Source of the DNA: Mauremys mutica
Taxonomy: Eukaryota > Chordata > Testudines > Geoemydidae
Direction of reading: 5' to 3'
Assembly (NCBI RefSeq): GCF_020497125.1
Contig: NC_059072.1
Coordinates: 307,290,781 to 307,354,780, forward strand
DNA: 64,000 bases
In this document: one piece after another, positions 42,699-53,048 of the stretch
Layout: each line of letters starts with the position of its first letter
How positions within the stretch are numbered: the stretch's first letter is position 1
Made by a program: the position numbers and the translations under genes
Notes under the pieces: generated by a model
The model's input: the letters and a program-made list of their open reading frames with translations, nothing else
Told to the model about the DNA's origin: nothing
Databases searched by the model: none

Positions 42699-42815
42699 GC
42701 CTACTTTTCATCCCCGCTGTGTGCCTCCAGTTTAAGGCCCTGATATAGTCACACAATGCTTTGCTGAATTGGAAGATGTTAAGCAAAAGGCACATGATGT
42801 GGATGAAAAGTAGGC
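42699..42815. repeat. Short palindromic element
   Basis: gcctacttttcatcc (42699-42713) is exactly complementary to 42801-42815, and the adjoining gtgcct also recurs inverted. Looks like a tiny MITE. No target duplication seen. Confidence 0.5.
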
Positions 42816-43671
42816 ATCTGTTCTCAAAACCAGCCCTGAGTTTATTTCAATGGCACTTAAGTAGGTGTTTTGTTTCATAACTTATATGCAGGAAAATGTA
42901 AAGGAAGTAAGAATTAGGAGACAACTTTAGAATTTTCTTTAGCTACTAACTTCTTTTGGGTTCTTTGATTCAAGACATTATAAACTAAAATCTGAGAACA
43001 TACTTGTATTAAGTTTACTGAAAGGGAAAACTAGCTAACAGATTCTGTTTTATTGCAAATTTGATCCTTCAAAACTCAAGCTGTGGCTTGTTAGGCTTGG
43101 ATCTGTCTCCTTTATGCCACTCCAGTGACAGGTTTCCTCACCAGGGAATCTCATGATGTTCAGGGCTTACCCAATCAGCTTAGGGCTGACACAGAGCCCT
43201 ATTCCACTCTCCCACACAGCCCCCATGTAGCTGTGCCCCCTGGGAAAGGGGGGAACGTGACTGCAGTGCAGTGTGCTCTGGCTACTCTGGGCTGCTCTCC
43301 AAATTCTGGGCTGTAATGGAGGATACAAAAGTGGTTAAAGCCCTATTTCGAACGCTCTCCATGTCTCAGGACCCAACTCAAAACTGGGGTGAAAGTCTCC
43401 CCAAGAGTGTTTACATTAATTAGTTTTATTAATTTGGGAATGAGTAGTGCATTCAACTGTTTAAAGAAAACTATATATTTAGGAGAAAACTGGATCTAAT
43501 TTTCTCCAAGGGTTGCCAAAGAAACAAACTAGGAGGACCAGACTAGAAACAGCTAAAGAATTTAGTGAAAATGGAGTATCTAAATTTAATGGAAACAGAC
43601 ATCTATTTTCTAGCCTGCAAAAAACAGGACTGGTGATGGTAATCACTTTTTATTTGTAGGGTACATAATAG

Positions 43672-46545
43672 TTTTTTGGCTGTGAAAATAACACTAGCTG
43701 TGGTTCTTCCAGATGTTGTTAGTGTGAGTCTCATGCACATGAGATCAGATTATTCTGAACAGTGGTGTCCACTGAGGCCTTGAAAGTGCCCTATGACACC
43801 ACATGGTCCTGTGCAAGGCCATAAAGGAGGAGCATCCAGGATAATCCCTCAGTTCCCTTGCAATTCAATGGTAGCTGAGAAATCCTAAAGCGAAGATAGA
43901 TTATGAGATCCACAGTGATTACAACTGTTTGGATCGCCTCAGTTACTACAGGGTAACCAACTATGTTCTTCCTTTGAGTATGTCAGTTTACATTCCGCTG
44001 TTGGGGAGGGGCAAGCAGCACCCTTCCTGGATTGTGGCATGGGGAGTATCAGCTCCATTAGAAAGATTGTCATACCACTCCCACACTTGACATCTGCTTT
44101 GGTAGTTAAGTCCAAGGCCTAAAGCTTGATAAATCAGTTGGTTACTCCACATCGCCACTTTGCAGATCTCAATTAGTATATTCCTGAAGCAGAACAAGGA
44201 TATCACCTGAACTCTGGTGGAGTGAGCCTTGATATTCAGCGAAAGAGGTACACCGGTCAAGTGGTAACCTAGCAAGATACACTGTGTTAGCCACTTAAAT
44301 ATTGTTTGTGATCAGAAGGCCTGGCTCTCCGAACAGCCGGCTACAGCGAGAAATAAAACAGGAGACAGAATGGTTTGGTTCTGTCAATTATGATAGACCT
44401 AGGCCAGTTGGGAACAGCAGAGTAGTAGAAGGGAGATATACTGGCCACTGGATAAGCAGTTTTCTGTTCCCTGAGCGACCAGAGCAGGGGCTGCTCCAGG
44501 CTAAGGAGAACACCTGACTCCAATTAACCTGCTAAGAGTCAGGTGAGGCTGTTAAGCACTTCACTCTAATTAAGGCCCTTCTGATGCTATAAAAGGGCTC
44601 ACTCCAGTCAGGTCAAAGGGAGCCAGAGGAGAGGAAGTATGTGAGGAACTGGGAGAAAGAGGCCTCCAAGAAGCTGAGAGTGAGTAAGCATAATGCTGGA
44701 GGACTGAGAAGTACAAGCATCATTAGACATCAGGAGGAAGGGCCGGTGGTGAGGACAAAGAAGGTGGTGGGAGGAGGCCATGGGGGAAGTAGCCCAGGGA
44801 GTTGTAGCTGTCGCGCAACTGTACCAGGACACACTCTAGACAGCAGCAGTCCACAGGGCCCTGGGCTAGAACCCGGAGTAGAGGGCAGGCCTGGGTTCCC
44901 CCCAAACCTCCCAACTCCTGATCAAACAGGGGAGGAATTGACCTGGACTGTGGCTTCTACCAGAGGGGAAGGTCTCTGGGCTGTTTCCCGACCCACAGGG
45001 TGAATCTAAGAGGCGAGCAAATCTGCCAATAAGCGCAGGACCCACCAAGGTAGAGGAGGAACTTTGTCACACAATGTATTAATGTAACATACTGCTGACG
45101 CACAGTGTTCTATGTAACTACTTTCCCCCTGACCAAGAGTCGGGTTTCAGGAAGAAAACAGGCAAGTTGATGGAATTCCATCAGATTCAGAGAACACCTT
45201 GTGATAAATCTCACGCCAAATTTAAGCGCCAGCTTATCCCTATGAAGTGTTGTGGATGGAGGGTCACAGCCATAAATATTTGGCAGTCACCCTTTCTCCT
45301 GGCTAAAACACCCACAGCTAGGAAGAGTCTTCAGCGTAAAAATAAGTTCAAAAATGGGCTTTAAGGGTGGCCCATAAGTCAAGAGGATGATGCTGATGTC
45401 CCAGGCAGCTGCAGGGTCTCTTGTGAGTAAGCATTTAACGGGGCCTTGAGGAAGTTTGATACCATTGGATGAGAGAGTCAGAACAACTGTACAGGGAAAT
45501 GGCAAGCCAAGTTAACTGCGAGATGAATCAATACAACTGAACAGGCTGGAACATTACAAATGCAGCTAGTAGTCGGAGAACTGCAGTACTGAAGCTTGCA
45601 TAGGGTTCAGGAGCTGCTGACCTGCCCAAGTCAGTTGCTCTTCTATTTTGATTAATAGTTATCTGGTGGTCTTCCTGCTCTGTATTAGGATCTCCTGGAC
45701 ATGTTTGGAGCAGTCCATGTCTGGCATTCAACCAACATCCAGGCTGTCAAGTGCTAGGAGTATATGATTGTGGTACTGAGAGATCAGGTCCGGACAGTCT
45801 GGGAGCAGGAGTGGCAATTAAATGGACATCTTCAGCAGGTCTGTCAGCCAAAACTGCCTCAACTAGGATGGAGCCATGAAAATGATAGTGGCTTTGTTTC
45901 TTGATTTTGGAAGTTACCAAGGTTATCAGGGGAAATAGACAGAAAGGCATAAAGGCATCCAGGACTCCACTGCAGAAAGAAGGCATCTGGCAATGATCCC
46001 AGGCTCATGCCCCCTATGTAACAAACTGACACTTGGCATTATCGTGGGTGGCAAACAGGTCTATCATGGGAACCCCTCTATGATGAAATCTGGGCTGTAT
46101 CATAGAATTTCATAGGGAGCACTTGGGATTGGCTACAGCGTGTGCTGAGGATCTCTTCATGTTTGTTTGTTGCGGACTTCCACGAGATGAACTACCTGGT
46201 TATCCCAGGTCAATAGCACCATGTCCAGAGTTGATGGCCTCCTGACAGAATCAGACAGGCCTGTCTCCCCCGCTTGGAGATGTAGTGCATCAGAGATGTT
46301 TTCCATCATGATCTATACTGTAGAATTTTGAACAGGAAGAAAGTAATGCAGACTAGCCTGATAGTCCTGCACTCTAGGACATTGATTTGGAGCCCCAAAT
46401 CTTCTCGGGACCAAGTCATTTGCATATGAAGACTGCCCACGAGGGCTCTCCAACCATTAAAGTCTTCACAGTGGAGAGTGAGAACTGCATCCCTCCCCAC
46501 ACATTCTTGGGATCCTTCCACTATCATGAGGAGTAACTGGTTAGG
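43672..46545 (-). pseudogene. DIRS-type retrotransposon remnant (RNase H and tyrosine recombinase)
   Basis: Minus strand, reading down from 46545: RNase H-like GWRALVGSLHMQMTWSRED and QINVLECRTIRLVC, then IDLFATHDNAKCQF and DAFFLQWSPGCLYAFLSISP. The recombinase part follows with GPPLKPIFELIFTLKTL and TLHRDKLALKF and, after an LTR-like insertion, KAHSTRVQVISL and CKVAMWS. The HSTR box holds two conserved residues of tyrosine recombinases. Many stops and frameshifts. The lower end (43672-43970) has diverged inverted terminal sequences like those at 47319-47637. Confidence 0.8.
44307..45071 (+). mobile_element. Solo-LTR-like element in DIRS recombinase
   Basis: Begins TGTGATC and ends GTCACA (TG..CA with a short inverted end), contains TATAAAAG at 44588-44595, and splits the DIRS recombinase reading. 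The tail gcgcaggacccaccaaggtag is familiar from turtle repeats. Flanks attgt and aatgt are only a weak target duplication. No gag, pol or env coding is present. Confidence 0.6.
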
Positions 46546-46598
46546 CAGTACTAGTGCAGAAAAGGATCTGGGGGTTATAGTGAACCACAAATTGAATA
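46546..46598 (+). mobile_element. CR1 fragment, 5' side of Penelope insertion
   Basis: Encodes TSAEKDLGVIVNHKLN, a CR1 reverse transcriptase motif. It continues after the Penelope element at 47244. Confidence 0.75.
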
Positions 46599-47243
46599 CC
46601 AGAGGGGTAGCCGTGTTAGTCTGGATCTGTAAAAGCAGCAAAGAATCCTGTGGCACCTTATAGACTAACAGACGTTTTGCAGCATGAGCTTTCGTGGATG
46701 AATACCCACTTCGTCGGATGCAAGTAGTGGAAATTTCCAGGGGTATGTAAATATATGCAAGCAAGAAGCAAGCTAGAGATAACAAGGTTAGTTCAATCAG
46801 GGAGGATGAGGCCCTGTTCTAGCAGTTGAGGTGTGAAAACCAAGGGAGGAGAAACTGGTTCTGTAGTTGGCAAGCCATTCACAGTCTTTGTTTAATCCTG
46901 AGCTGATGGTGTAAAATTTGCAGATGAACTGAAGCTCAGCAGTTTCTCTTTGAAGTCTGGTCCTGAAGTTTTTTTGCTGCAGGATGGCCACCTTAAGATC
47001 TGCTATTGTGTGGCCAGGGAGGTTGAAGTGTTCTCCTACAGGTTTTTGTATATTGCCATTCCTAATATCTGATTTGTGTCCATTTATCCTTTTCCTTAGA
47101 GACTGTCCAGTTTGGCCGATGTACATAGAGGGGCACTGCTGGCATATATTACATTGGTGGACGTGCAGGTGAATGAACCGGTGATGGTGTGGCTGATCTG
47201 GTTAGGTCCTGTGATGGTGTCGCTGGTCTAGATATGTGCCAAC
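46599..47243 (-). mobile_element. Penelope-like element fragment with GIY-YIG endonuclease
   Basis: Minus strand has GSFTCTSTNVIYA, CNICQQCPSMYIGQTGQ, SLRKRINGHKSDIRNG, KPVGEHFNLPGH and RLQRETAELQFICKF. This is the C-terminal GIY-YIG nuclease that marks Penelope-like retroelements, with one frame change. The 3' tail at 46599-46745 is shared with 32148-32300. Flanks aattgaata (46590-46598) and aactgaata (47244-47252) form an 8/9 target duplication in CR1. Confidence 0.88.
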
Positions 47244-47318
47244 AACTGAATATGAGCCAACAATGTGATGCCCTTGTAAAAATAGGCTACTATTTTGGGG
47301 CACAGTATGTAAGACACA
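47244..47318 (+). mobile_element. CR1 fragment, 3' side of Penelope insertion
   Basis: Encodes LNMSQQCDALVK, which follows the HKLN of the fragment ending at 46598 in an intact CR1 reverse transcriptase. Confidence 0.75.
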
Positions 47319-47637
47319 GAAGAGGTTACTTACTGTAACTAGAGGTTCTTGGAGAGGTGTGGTCCCTATCTGTATTCCACCTGTGGGTGCACATGCATCC
47401 TACATGCTTGAGTCCAGAAGTTTTCTCCAAGCAGTATCCTTTGACCAACCCATGCACAGTGTTTCCCCTTGTGCTAGCAACCAAGAGTATAAGGGGTAGT
47501 GTGGGTTGACACCACTCCAGTTCGTCGTCCTACTGCAATGTTAAGGCCAAAGAAGAGTAAAAAGGGTGAATAGTGGAATACACATAAGGACCATGCATCA
47601 CTAAGAACCTCTAGTTACAGTAAGTAACCTCCTCTTC
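47319..47637. repeat. Inverted terminal repeat unit of DIRS-like element
   Basis: gaagaggttacttactgtaa through agaggttctt (47319-47350) is complementary to 47603-47637 apart from one 3-bp insertion. Middle part includes tggtccctatctgtattccacc, a phrase common in turtle repeats. Confidence 0.85.
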
Positions 47638-48155
47638 TCCTTCGAGTGTATATTCTACACATGGGTGACTTGCAAGCAGTGATCAGTGTGGATGTTGGTG
47701 CAAGGAGGCTGGTAGCAGAGTAGTTTGTAATACAGACCTTCCTCCTGCTGCATCCACAGCTGACGCTTGAATCAGGGCGTAGTGTGCCATCAACGTGAAG
47801 ACAGATCGCCAAGTTGCTGCTTTGCAAATGTCCTGAGATGACAGAGGTTGCTTGCGCTCGCATGGAGCGCACTGTAACGCCCCTGGGAAAGGTAAGTTTT
47901 GCTATTTTACCACATTCCAATATGTATCCCAAGACCCACTTAGTAATTCCCTGTGAAGCTATAGCTTAGCCCTCTGCTCTTTCTGCTATGGAAGCAAAGA
48001 GCCGCAGAGACTTTCTAATGGTCTTGGTTCTTTGCAGGTAGAACTCCAGGTCACATCTGAGGTCAAGAAAGTGTAGTTTCTTGTTCTCAAGAGAGGCATG
48101 GGGGTTCAGAAAAGACACAGTTAAGTGAACTGACTGGTTGATATCAAGGGACATG
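47319..48155 (-). pseudogene. DIRS-type tyrosine recombinase C-terminus and inverted terminus
   Basis: Minus strand from 48155: KKLHFLDLRCDLEFYLQRTK, then a degenerate box VRSMRAQATSVISG where DIRS recombinases have HSTR-AQATSV. The recombinase remnant is followed by 47319-47637, whose two ends are a near-perfect 32-bp inverted repeat (a 3-bp insertion apart). Cut on its 5' side by the Harbinger copy. Confidence 0.75.
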
Positions 48156-49660
48156 ATGGAAAGGGGCCATGACTGGGATGCACTGCAATGCAGGGTTAAA
48201 GTAAAGGATCTGTGGAATGCCTACCACAAAAGCCCGCAAGGCAAACCGCCGCTCCGATGCTGCCCCCGTAACCTGATGTTTCTACAAAGAACTGGATACT
48301 ATACTTGGGGGTGACCCCACCTCCACTCTGAAGACCACCATGGTCACTTCAGAGTCCAGTGCAACACGGCAGGAGGAGGAGGAGGAGGAGGAAAGCGGGA
48401 GCGAGGGTGCTGAGGAGGAGAGAGACAGCCCGACATCCCTAAATGCATGCAGCCAGGAGCTGTTTTCAAGCCAAGAGGAAGATAGCCAGTCGCAGCAGAC
48501 GGTGCTTTGGGAAGAATGAACACCAGAGGAGGTGGCTGGTAAGTGGTTTTTATTTTTGGAAGGAAGTTGTTTGGTGCAGGCTCTTGGGACAAGGAGGGTT
48601 AGGGCTGCATGCATGACTAGATGGGGAATAGGGGGTTGATGTGCGCTCTCACATTGCAGTAATCGGCCTCAGTGATCTCTTCAAAGGTCTCATGCAGAAG
48701 CTGGGCAATTCGCTTGTGCAGGTTCCTTGGCAGAGCTACTGTGCTCCTTGTCCCAGGAAGGCTAACAAGTCCGCACCACTGTGCCGTGACCGGAGGGGGG
48801 GGAGACACCATTGCTGCACACAGGCAAGCTGCATATGGGCCAGGACGGACGCTGCATTGTAGTAGAAGACCCTCCCTTGCTTCCCAGGTGATCCTCAGCA
48901 GTGAGAACTTCCAGGACAAACTCATCTTGTGGAAAATGTGGGGACACTTCAGTATAGGGGCCCCCTGCAGCTGTTGGCTCTCCCCAAGGCACAGAACCCC
49001 AGAGGACAGTACTGAAACAATCAGTCCCCCCCTTGCCCTTATGCTTACTCATCATTTTGGGGCTCCTGTAGGTTATGTCCACTCACTTTGGGATGGGCAA
49101 TTTTTGCTATTGTATACACTGTGCTTGTCTTTAAGTACGGCCGAATCATTGCTGTCTGGTGTGAACAATGCTGCCTCTGTTAAGTGTTGCATTTTGGCTT
49201 TACAGATGCAACCTTGAGATCCCAGCCGTCCTTGTTATCAACAACCAAAAGTCTCTGAAGAATCAGGAAGCATCCATGAAGAAGCAAAGAGGACATGCTG
49301 CATGAAGTCATACAGAAGTCCCTTAATGAAAATCAAAAAGTGCAGGAGTGTCAAGACAGTGAAAGGAGGGTCCGCCAGCAGAATGCAGATCGCACAAAGC
49401 ACAGAATGGCTGCTGAGCATCATGGAGCGCCAAGGGGACTCAACACAGGCGCTTGCAGCAATGCAGGCGGAGCACTTCAGCCCCCCTCTCCGTCCCACCC
49501 CTGCACAGCCCTTGTCCCCAAACACTTTCCCTTGTGCCCCCATGTCACTGCCACCCCACTTTCCCCAACATCCAGGTTCTTATCTACACCAGTTGCCTCC
49601 AACACCTGTAGCTTCACCACCCAGCCCTGCAAACTATGACCCTTACCCACTGCACTCAAC
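48155..49660 (+). pseudogene. Harbinger Myb/SANT-like DNA-binding partner, copy A
   Basis: The partner protein binds element ends and escorts the transposase into the nucleus. Visible: RGHDWDALQCRVKVKDLWNA, then after a frameshift ARKANRRSDAAPVT, a stop, FYKELDTILGGDPTSTLK and an acidic EEEEEEESGSEGAEEE tract. A likely donor GTAAGT follows at about 48539. An exon after TTTACAG (about 49205) contains TEWLLSIMERQGDSTQAL and a proline-rich end. The N-terminal Myb helix is missing. Confidence 0.7.
48640..48925 (-). pseudogene. Antisense coding stretch in Harbinger copy A
   Basis: Inside the presumed intron of the Myb gene, the minus strand reads LPRNLHKRIAQLLHETFEEI and, in copy B at the same place, LPRSLQQRIGDYLEESFMEI. 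The shared peptide suggests a third coding exon or a small protein of this element family. Function unknown. Confidence 0.45.
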
Positions 49661-49669
49661 CCACATCAC

Positions 49670-50633
49670 CATAAGAACATAAGAACGGCCGTACCGGGTC
49701 AGACCAAAGGTCCATCTAGCCCAGTATCTGTCTACCGACAGTGGCCAATGACAGGTGCCCCAGAGGGAGTGAACCTAACAGGCAATGATCAAGTGATCTC
49801 TCTCCTGCCATCCATCTACATCCTCTGACGAACAGAGGCGAGGGACACCATTCTTACCCATCCTGGCTAATAGCCATTTATGGACTTAGCCACCATGAAT
49901 TTATCCAGTTCCCTTTTAAACATTGTTATAGTCCTAGCCTTCACAACCTCCTCAGGTAAGGAGTTCCACAAGTTGACTGTGCGCTGCGTGAAGAAGAACT
50001 TCCTTTTATTTGTTTTAAACCTGCTGCCTATTAATTTCATTTGGTGACCCCTAGTTCTTGTATTATGGGAATAAGTAAATAACTTTTCCTTATCCACTTT
50101 CTCAACATCACTCATGATTTTATATACCTCCATCATATCCCCCCCTTAGCCTTCTCTTTTCCAAGCTGAAGAGTCCTAGCCTCTTTAATCTTTCCTCGTA
50201 TGGGACCCTCTCCAAACCCCTAATCATTTTAGTAGCCTTTTTCTGAACCTTTTCTAGTGCTAGAATATCTTTTTTGAGGTGAGGAGACCACATCTGTACA
50301 GTATTCGAGATGTGGGCGTACCATGGATTTATATAAGGGCAACACTATATTCTCAGTCTTATTCTCTATCCCCTTTTTAATGATTCCTAACATTGTTTGC
50401 TTTTTTGACCGCCTCTGCACACTGCGTGGACATCTTCAGGGAACTATCCACGATGACTCCAAGATCTTTTTCCTGACTCGTTGTAGCTAAATTAGCCCCC
50501 ATCATATTGTATGTATAGTTGAGGTTATTTTTTCCAATATGCATTACTTTACATTTATCCACATTAAATTTCATTTGCCATTTTGTTGCCCAATCACTTA
50601 GTTTTGTGAGATCTTATTGAAGTTCTTCACAAT
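49670..50633 (-). mobile_element. CR1 LINE 3' part inserted in Harbinger copy A
   Basis: Minus strand reads [58 protein letters not shown] and [15 protein letters not shown], the C-terminal part of the CR1 ORF2. It ends in the tail ataagaacataagaac at 49671. Little diverged compared with other CR1 pieces here. Confidence 0.93.
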
Positions 50634-50816
50634 CATGCATTTTAGCCAGCCTGAAGCACAGCACTCATTGCACAGCACTTCAGACAGGAAGACTGAGTAT
50701 GATAACAGGACATATGCAAATCTGTGATTGTCCTGTTCCTCACCCAGTGTCCTTCCCTCATCTCAAACAGCAATAATGTATCATGCCCTTTGTTTCCCAA
50801 GCAGTTGTTTCTTTTC

Positions 50817-50822
50817 AATAAA
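50817..50822 (+). promoter_or_regulatory. Polyadenylation signal of Harbinger Myb gene, copy A
   Basis: AATAAA followed within 20 bases by a T-rich tract with ggttttg. It sits in the position equivalent to the signal at 62558 in copy B. Confidence 0.5.
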
Positions 50823-50990
50823 ATGCTTTTTTTGGTTTTGAAAACATTCTTTAATTATTGCATTAAAGTAAAGGATACGGTAGCCCAGGAAAGCAACAGG
50901 CCTCGCAAGTCAGTGCACCACACATAGCAAACCCGGATTCCTACTAACATTGGAAACACTGCACTTCACTCCTGTGCAGGGCACCAAACA

Positions 50991-52115
50991 TTACTGGTGG
51001 TTTCCAACCTCAAACTGCTTCCTCAAGGCATCCCTAATCCTTGCAGCCCCATGCTGGGCCCCTCTAATAGCCCTGCTCTCTGGCTGTTCAAATTCAGCCT
51101 CCAGGTGTTGAGCCTCTGAGGTCCATGTCTGAGTGAATCTTTCACCCTTCCCTTCACAAATGTTATGGAGGTTACAGCACACAGCTATAACTGTGGAGAT
51201 GTTGTCATCAGCCAGGTCCAGCTTCCCATACAGACAGTGCCAGCAGCCCTTTAAAGGGCCAAAAGTACACTCCACAGTCATTCTGCACCAACTCAGCCTG
51301 TTGTTGAACTGCTCCTTGCTGCTGTCAAGGCTCCCTGTATAGGGTCTCATGAGCTACGGCATTAAAAGGCAAGCAGAGTCCCCAAGGATCACAATGGGCA
51401 TTTTGACTTCCCCTACAGTGATCTTCTGGTCAGGGAAGAAAGTCCCGGCTTGCAGCTTCCTGAACAGGCACGCATCTTTCAGAACACAGGCATCATGCAC
51501 CTTTCTGGACCAGCCTGCGTTAATGTCAATGAAACGCCCACGGTGATCCACAAGCGCCTGGAGAACCATAGAGAAATACTCCTTCTGATTTATGTACTTA
51601 GAGGCTAGGTAGGCTGGTGCTAGAATTGGAATATGCATCCCATCTATCGCCCCTCCGCAGTTAGGGAAACCCATCTGTGCAAAGCCAGCCACAATGTCAT
51701 GCATGTTACCCAGAGTCATGGTTCTTCTCAGCAGTATGCGATTAATGGCCCTGAAAACTTGCATCAGCACGATTACAGCGGTCAACTTTCCCCCTCCAAA
51801 CTGGTTAGCGACCGATCGGTAGCTGTCTGGAGTTGCCAGATTCCAGACTGCAATAGCCACCCACTTCTCCACTGGCATGGCAGCTCTCAATCTCGTATCC
51901 TTGTGCCACAGTGTGGGGGCAAGCTCAGCACACAGTCCCATGAAAGTGGCTTTTCTCATGCAAAAGTTCTGCAGCCACTGCTCGTCATCCCAGACTTGCA
52001 TGACGATGTGATCCCACGACTCCGTGTTTGTTTCCCAAGCCCAAAAGCTGCGTTCCACTGTGGTGAGCATGTCTGTGAATGCCACAAGCAATCCTGTGTT
52101 GTAACTGTTATGTGA
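50991..52115 (-). pseudogene. PIF/Harbinger DDE transposase (HARBI1-like), one in-frame stop
   Basis: Cut-and-paste transposase of the HARBI1/DDE_Tnp_4 family. Minus strand from about 52115: WDDEQWLQNFCMRKATF, SYRSVANQFGGGKLTAV and GGAIDGMHIPI (first Asp), then WSRKVHDACVLKDACLF, VILGDSACLLMP (second Asp) and CRMTVECTFGPLKG (Glu). It ends FEVGNHQ and a stop at 50991. A single TAG at 51354-51356 (MP-stop-LMRPYTG) sits where the family usually has Trp. Otherwise about 370 codons are open. No good ATG precedes ESDDVDSHNSYNTG; the first in-frame Met is in FTDML. Confidence 0.9.
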
Positions 52116-52578
52116 ATCGACATCGTCAGACTCCTGTCAGTTTTTAGCTTAAGGAGTAACGTGACATAGTGGTGAGACCCATCAGCATATTCCTCAGTTC
52201 GGGATCCATTCCCACAGACCGAAAGGGAAATCAGAGCGTGCAGTACAAAAAACGTTGAAAGATGGCACCAAATGTGGATGAAAGCATAGCGATTGCTGGG
52301 ATACAAAGCGATGCATCACAGGGCGTTGGGTCAGGACCCAGAATGCTCTGCAACCATCCGCCTGCTTCCCACAAGCCACAGCGTCAGAATGGGAAGAGGT
52401 GCTCTGTGGGATAGCTGCCCATAATGCACTGCTCCCAATGCCGCTGCAAGTGCCACAAATGCGGCCACACCAGTGTGCTTGCAGCTGACAGTGTGAACAC
52501 ACTGCAGCGCTTTCCCTGCTGCGGTCTACGAGAGCTGGTTTAACTCACAGCTCTATGTCTGCAAGTGTAGCCATGCCT

Positions 52579-52985
52579 TCAGAGCTCTCCCCATCTAGTG
52601 TCCCATGTATTAAATGCATTTCCTTTGTCTAAAAAAAAAAAATCAGTTATCTTTTCAAAGGAGATCAGACTGGTCTGGCATGATCTACCTTTTGTAAAAC
52701 CATGTTGTATTTTATCTCAATTACAGTTTACCTCTAAGTCCTTAACTACTTTCTCTTTCAAAATTTGTTCCAAGACCTGGCATACACTGAGGTCAAACTA
52801 ACAGGCCGGTAGTTTCCCAGAATACTTTTCTCCTTTCTTAAATAAATATAGGAACTATATTAGCAATTCCCCAGTCATGGGTTACAATCCCCAAGTTTAC
52901 AGATTCATTAAAAATCCTTGCTATTAGGTTTGCAATTTCATGTGCCAGTTCCTTTAATATTTTTGGGTAGAGATTATCTGCTGGG
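52579..52985 (-). mobile_element. CR1-like LINE fragment
   Basis: Minus strand reads NLYPKILKELAHEIANLIAR, FNESVNLGIVTHDWGIANIV and VPIFI, a diverged CR1 reverse transcriptase segment. Bounded by a run of C/G at 52986-53008. Confidence 0.8.
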
Positions 52986-53048
52986 GCCCCCCCCCCCCCC
53001 GCCCCGCCCCATCCCCCTTTTTTAGTCCCATTAAACTGGAATACATTT

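Larger units (their letters stand above)
48155..52578. mobile_element. PIF/Harbinger transposon copy A, two convergent genes, left end missing
   Basis: Carries a Myb/SANT-like partner gene on + (48155 to a poly(A) signal at 50817) and a DDE transposase on - (50991 to about 52110), the standard two-gene layout. The right end, read inward from 52578, is aggcatggctacacttgcag, matching the terminus of the MITE at 40473. The left terminal repeat and the start of the Myb gene are replaced by DIRS sequence. A CR1 copy (49670-50633) is inserted between the genes. Confidence 0.88.

Noticed and set aside
48362..48430. (GGA)n-like tract as a separate microsatellite
   Set aside because: It codes for the acidic Glu run of the Harbinger Myb-like protein and is part of that gene.
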